Assembly (NCBI RefSeq): GCF_000374185.1
Contig: NZ_KB910518.1
Coordinates: 6,771,286-6,835,285 of the forward strand
DNA: 64,000 bases
Direction: 5' to 3'
Source: Paenibacillus sp. HW567
Lineage (GTDB): Bacteria > Bacillota > Bacilli > Paenibacillales > Paenibacillaceae
Position 1 is the first letter of the stretch; the number at the start of each line of letters is the position of its first letter. Under the pieces are notes generated by a model. It was not told the DNA's origin, made no database searches, and saw only the letters and a list, made by a program, of their open reading frames with translations. Shown here piece by piece: positions 61,600-64,000 of the stretch. The translations under genes were made by a program, and so were the position numbers.

Positions 61600-62874
61600 T
61601 CACACACGCTGGGCATTGGGGAGCCAGGCATCCTTGTCATACCCGCGCTCTTCCCAATAGCCGACATGGTCTTCTTCGATCAGTTCAATCCGGTTTAGCC
61701 ACTTGACTGACTTATAAGCATACATTTGCGGAGTAATGAGACGTACAGGTCCGCCAAGCTGGTTCGGGATTGGTTTGCCATCATGCAGGACGGCAACCAT
61801 CACATCCTTCATTTTGGCCTGCGCAAGTGTCAGCGAATCGGTGTAAACACCGTCTCCGGAATACAGCTTGACCGTCTTTGCCTGATCCTGCACACCAGCC
61901 ATTTCGAGCAGCTTGGAGAGGGGGAGGCCCTCCCAGGTGTTGTTATATACGGACCAGCCAGTGACGCAGTGAAAATCACTGACCTGCACCTCACGCTGCA
62001 GCTTGACGAATTCTTCCCAGGTCCAGGTGAATTTTCTATCGACCAGGCCATCAATCGTAAAGGACCAATTGGAATTATCGAATGCGGGAATATCTGTTAC
62101 GGTATAGACGCGGAAGCTGCCTTCTGCTCCACCGCCAACCGGGGGCGCTGAATCCGCTAACGGCACAGGATCGGGGACGAGGGTATTGGCATTGCTTGCT
62201 GCATACTCCGCGGCTCCGGGGAGCTGCAAAGATTTTCCGATCCAGCGCACGAAGGTTGGACCGAGCGTTATGGCCAGACCTGCGCCAACCGTTGCTTTAA
62301 TGAATCCACGGCGTGTATACAGCGGCTGCGGCTGGTTTGAGGAGGCTGTTTTTTGCCGGACACCTGTAACCTTATGTTCTCCATCGGACGCCGTCTCCGG
62401 CACAACAGAGCGCTTCTTGGGTTCTTTCAGCCATTTGACCCGGGTAATGGAGTGATAGATGATGACCGGCAGCCCAATCCAGGTTAGAAGATCATGCACA
62501 AAAAGTGCTGCATTCGCCGCCCGCGGCCCGGCAAGTCTGAACTGCCAGAGTACAACGCCGGAGATAATCCATCCGATCAGCAGGGCCAGCACAAAAATTA
62601 CATTGGCCTTCTGAGCATTCTTCCCCTTCAGTCTTCTCCAATGCTTAGCAGCAAGCAGCAAGTAATAGATGACCGGAACCAGCAGCATTAGCCCAAAAGC
62701 GATATGCCCCCATTTTAGCCATACTCTTCCCTCACCAAGCAGCTCCCGCCAGAAACCTCCAACCAGCAATAAGCCGCTCACCGCGAGAAACAACACCAGC
62801 CACGCATTCCACATGTGAATAGAAACAAGCTTTTTCCCATACCCTTTGCGCAGTGCCGCCAATGCCTTTTTCAA
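61600..62874 (-). CDS. Membrane b-type cytochrome / molybdopterin oxidoreductase fusion
   Basis: 424 residues. Four TM segments in the first about 145 residues carry His20, His57, His77, His127 and His141, a b-haem pattern. A linker ends in a twin-arginine motif YTRRGFIKA (Arg188-Arg189) followed by a hydrophobic stretch, then a sulfite-oxidase/MsrP-type molybdopterin domain with the metal-ligand Cys303 in DFHCVTGWSVYNNTWEG and GPVRLITPQMYAYKSVKWL. It probably passes electrons from quinol to a molybdenum site outside the membrane. Substrate unknown; MsrP repairs methionine sulfoxide. Confidence 0.85.
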   Translation of the reverse strand: MKKALAALRKGYGKKLVSIHMWNAWLVLFLAVSGLLLVGGFWRELLGEGRVWLKWGHIAFGLMLLVPVIYYLLLAAKHWRRLKGKNAQKANVIFVLALLIGWIISGVVLWQFRLAGPRAANAALFVHDLLTWIGLPVIIYHSITRVKWLKEPKKRSVVPETASDGEHKVTGVRQKTASSNQPQPLYTRRGFIKATVGAGLAITLGPTFVRWIGKSLQLPGAAEYAASNANTLVPDPVPLADSAPPVGGGAEGSFRVYTVTDIPAFDNSNWSFTIDGLVDRKFTWTWEEFVKLQREVQVSDFHCVTGWSVYNNTWEGLPLSKLLEMAGVQDQAKTVKLYSGDGVYTDSLTLAQAKMKDVMVAVLHDGKPIPNQLGGPVRLITPQMYAYKSVKWLNRIELIEEDHVGYWEERGYDKDAWLPNAQRV

Positions 62875-62974
62875 CGCTGTCCCTCCTCTAACCCCTGAGC
62901 TATGAAGAATTATTCAACTTTTAACTAATTGTACCGCAAAAAGTGGCTGTTGAGTGATTCCGAATTGCCAGAGT

Positions 62975-64000
62975 TTATTCAGCCGCCCATTCCTCCAGCT
63001 TTTTATCACTAGGGAGCAGCAGAGCGAGCAGGCCCAGCAGAGGCAGAAAACCGCATGCTACAAATACTGTCGTAATGCCGATCCGGTCAATAAGCTCACC
63101 AATCACCACAGAGCCTATACCGCCAAGTCCAAAGGCAAGTCCGGTAATCAGCCCCGAGACCGTTCCGATATTCCCCGGATACAGCATTTGCGCATAAATA
63201 ACAGTGACCGAGAAGCTGGATAACAGCACAAATCCCGAGATCACCAGCAGAACAACGGCCCAGGTCTGATTTACATAAGGCAGCGCCAGCGCAAAAGGAA
63301 CAGTTCCTACCATAGAGATCAAAATAAGATTACGCCGTCCAAAACGGTCAGCAAGCGGTCCCCCGAAGAAGGTGCCAACAGCCCCAGCCGCCAAATACAT
63401 AAAAATGTAGATTTGAGCATGATCCAGTGTCATCCCATAATTTTTCATTAGATAGAAGGAATAGTATCCGCCAATCGAGGCGCCGTACCAGGAGCGTACG
63501 AACACTAGGAAGACCAGAATAATTGTAGCGGTCAAAATATTTTTTTGCCGTACAGAATCAATCGCGCGGGCCGCCGATTTTTTGCGGAAGGTGTATCCTG
63601 CATTCAGCATCTGTCTATACCAGCTAGCGACATAAGCCTGAACAGCAACTCCCGCAGCGGCGATGATCGTGAACCCGAGCGCACCCATCTGCCCAAAAGG
63701 AATGAACACCCACTTCATCAGCAGCGGTCCGAGGGACTGTCCGGCATTCCCGCCAACCTGAAAAATGGATTGTGACAACCCTTTGCGCTGACCGGCAGCC
63801 ATATGAGCTACACGCATACCTTCCGGGTGAAATGCCGCCGAACCAAACCCCACAAGCATCACTGAGAAAAGCACGAGCGCGTAATTACCGGCAAAAGCGA
63901 GCAGGAAAACTCCGGCGAAGGTACAGCACATCCCAATCGGCAAAAGAATTGGCCGTGGTTTGCGGTCAGCGGCGTAGCCGATCACAGGCTGAATCACCGA
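62975..64000 (-). CDS. MFS transporter, fosmidomycin-resistance (Fsr)-like, N-terminus cut
   Basis: The frame is open to the right window edge (TCG at 63998-64000 precedes GTG 63997), so about 60 N-terminal residues are missing. 341 codons remain with about ten TM segments. Motifs: IGYAADRKPRP (the A-loop), GFGSAAFHPEGMRVAHMA, QSIFQVGGNAGQSLGPLL and the second A-loop GPLADRFGRRNL. These are typical of the Fsr/YfnC drug exporters. Substrate not certain. Confidence 0.85.
   Translation of the reverse strand, partial: SVIQPVIGYAADRKPRPILLPIGMCCTFAGVFLLAFAGNYALVLFSVMLVGFGSAAFHPEGMRVAHMAAGQRKGLSQSIFQVGGNAGQSLGPLLMKWVFIPFGQMGALGFTIIAAAGVAVQAYVASWYRQMLNAGYTFRKKSAARAIDSVRQKNILTATIILVFLVFVRSWYGASIGGYYSFYLMKNYGMTLDHAQIYIFMYLAAGAVGTFFGGPLADRFGRRNLILISMVGTVPFALALPYVNQTWAVVLLVISGFVLLSSFSVTVIYAQMLYPGNIGTVSGLITGLAFGLGGIGSVVIGELIDRIGITTVFVACGFLPLLGLLALLLPSDKKLEEWAAE

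Overview
The window reads as chromosomal DNA of a Paenibacillus-like, endospore-former-type Firmicute. Support: Bacillales-style gene sets and orders (pcrB-pcrA-ligA, uvrB-uvrA, split gcvPA/gcvPB glycine decarboxylase behind a tandem glycine riboswitch), strong AGGAGG ribosome binding sites, frequent TTG/GTG starts, T-rich intrinsic terminators and a textbook CcpA cre site. Most of the window is moderately GC-rich; roughly 36.4-49.0 kb is visibly AT-rich. No rRNA, tRNA or CRISPR array was seen.

Layout. 0-8.3 kb: end of an ABC-2 permease gene, a cre-preceded L-rhamnose mutarotase, an RND efflux pump, a three-gene ABC exporter (minus strand) and a GAF/LuxR regulator. 8.3-14.7 kb: glycine cleavage genes gcvT-gcvPA-gcvPB (minus) with a tandem glycine riboswitch, and gcvH (plus) diverging from it. 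An IS110-family element sits between the riboswitch and gcvT. 14.9-17.2 kb: a membrane protein and a MotA/MotB stator pair. 17.4-22.7 kb: uvrB and uvrA, separated by 36-bp tandem repeats. 23.1-29.4 kb: ferredoxin-type nitrite/sulfite reductase, an HtrA-like protease, a copper-amine-oxidase-N-domain surface protein and a DUF559-like protein. 29.8-32.3 kb: a double U32 peptidase-family protein.

32.5-56 kb is a surface polysaccharide locus: galU, an O-antigen-ligase-like protein with TPRs, a Wzm/Wzt ABC glycan exporter, a methyltransferase/coiled-coil/glycosyltransferase fusion, further glycosyltransferases, a GalE-like epimerase, an acyltransferase pseudogene split by a decayed IS4-type element, rmlACBD for dTDP-L-rhamnose, two GT2 glycosyltransferases and a polyprenyl glycosylphosphotransferase. 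Together these form a route from sugar activation to lipid-linked initiation, chain growth, possible methyl capping, ABC export and transfer to an acceptor. It resembles S-layer glycoprotein glycosylation (slg) loci of Geobacillus and Paenibacillus, although no S-layer gene lies in the window. 56.2-61.4 kb is pcrB-pcrA-ligA; 61.6-64 kb holds a membrane cytochrome-b/molybdopterin fusion and a truncated MFS transporter.

Most notable beyond ordinary genes: (1) a dispersed family of about 45-nt nested palindromes (AAACGG...CCGTTT enclosing a second stem), five copies in the window, three of them just upstream of genes in the same orientation; (2) IS110 insertion in the gcvT leader, with a candidate bridge-RNA region and possible glycine-responsive transposase transcription; (3) a WbdD-like methyltransferase/coiled-coil fusion beside a Wzt with a C-terminal domain; (4) a 1501-bp IS with near-perfect inverted repeats and an 8-bp target duplication.
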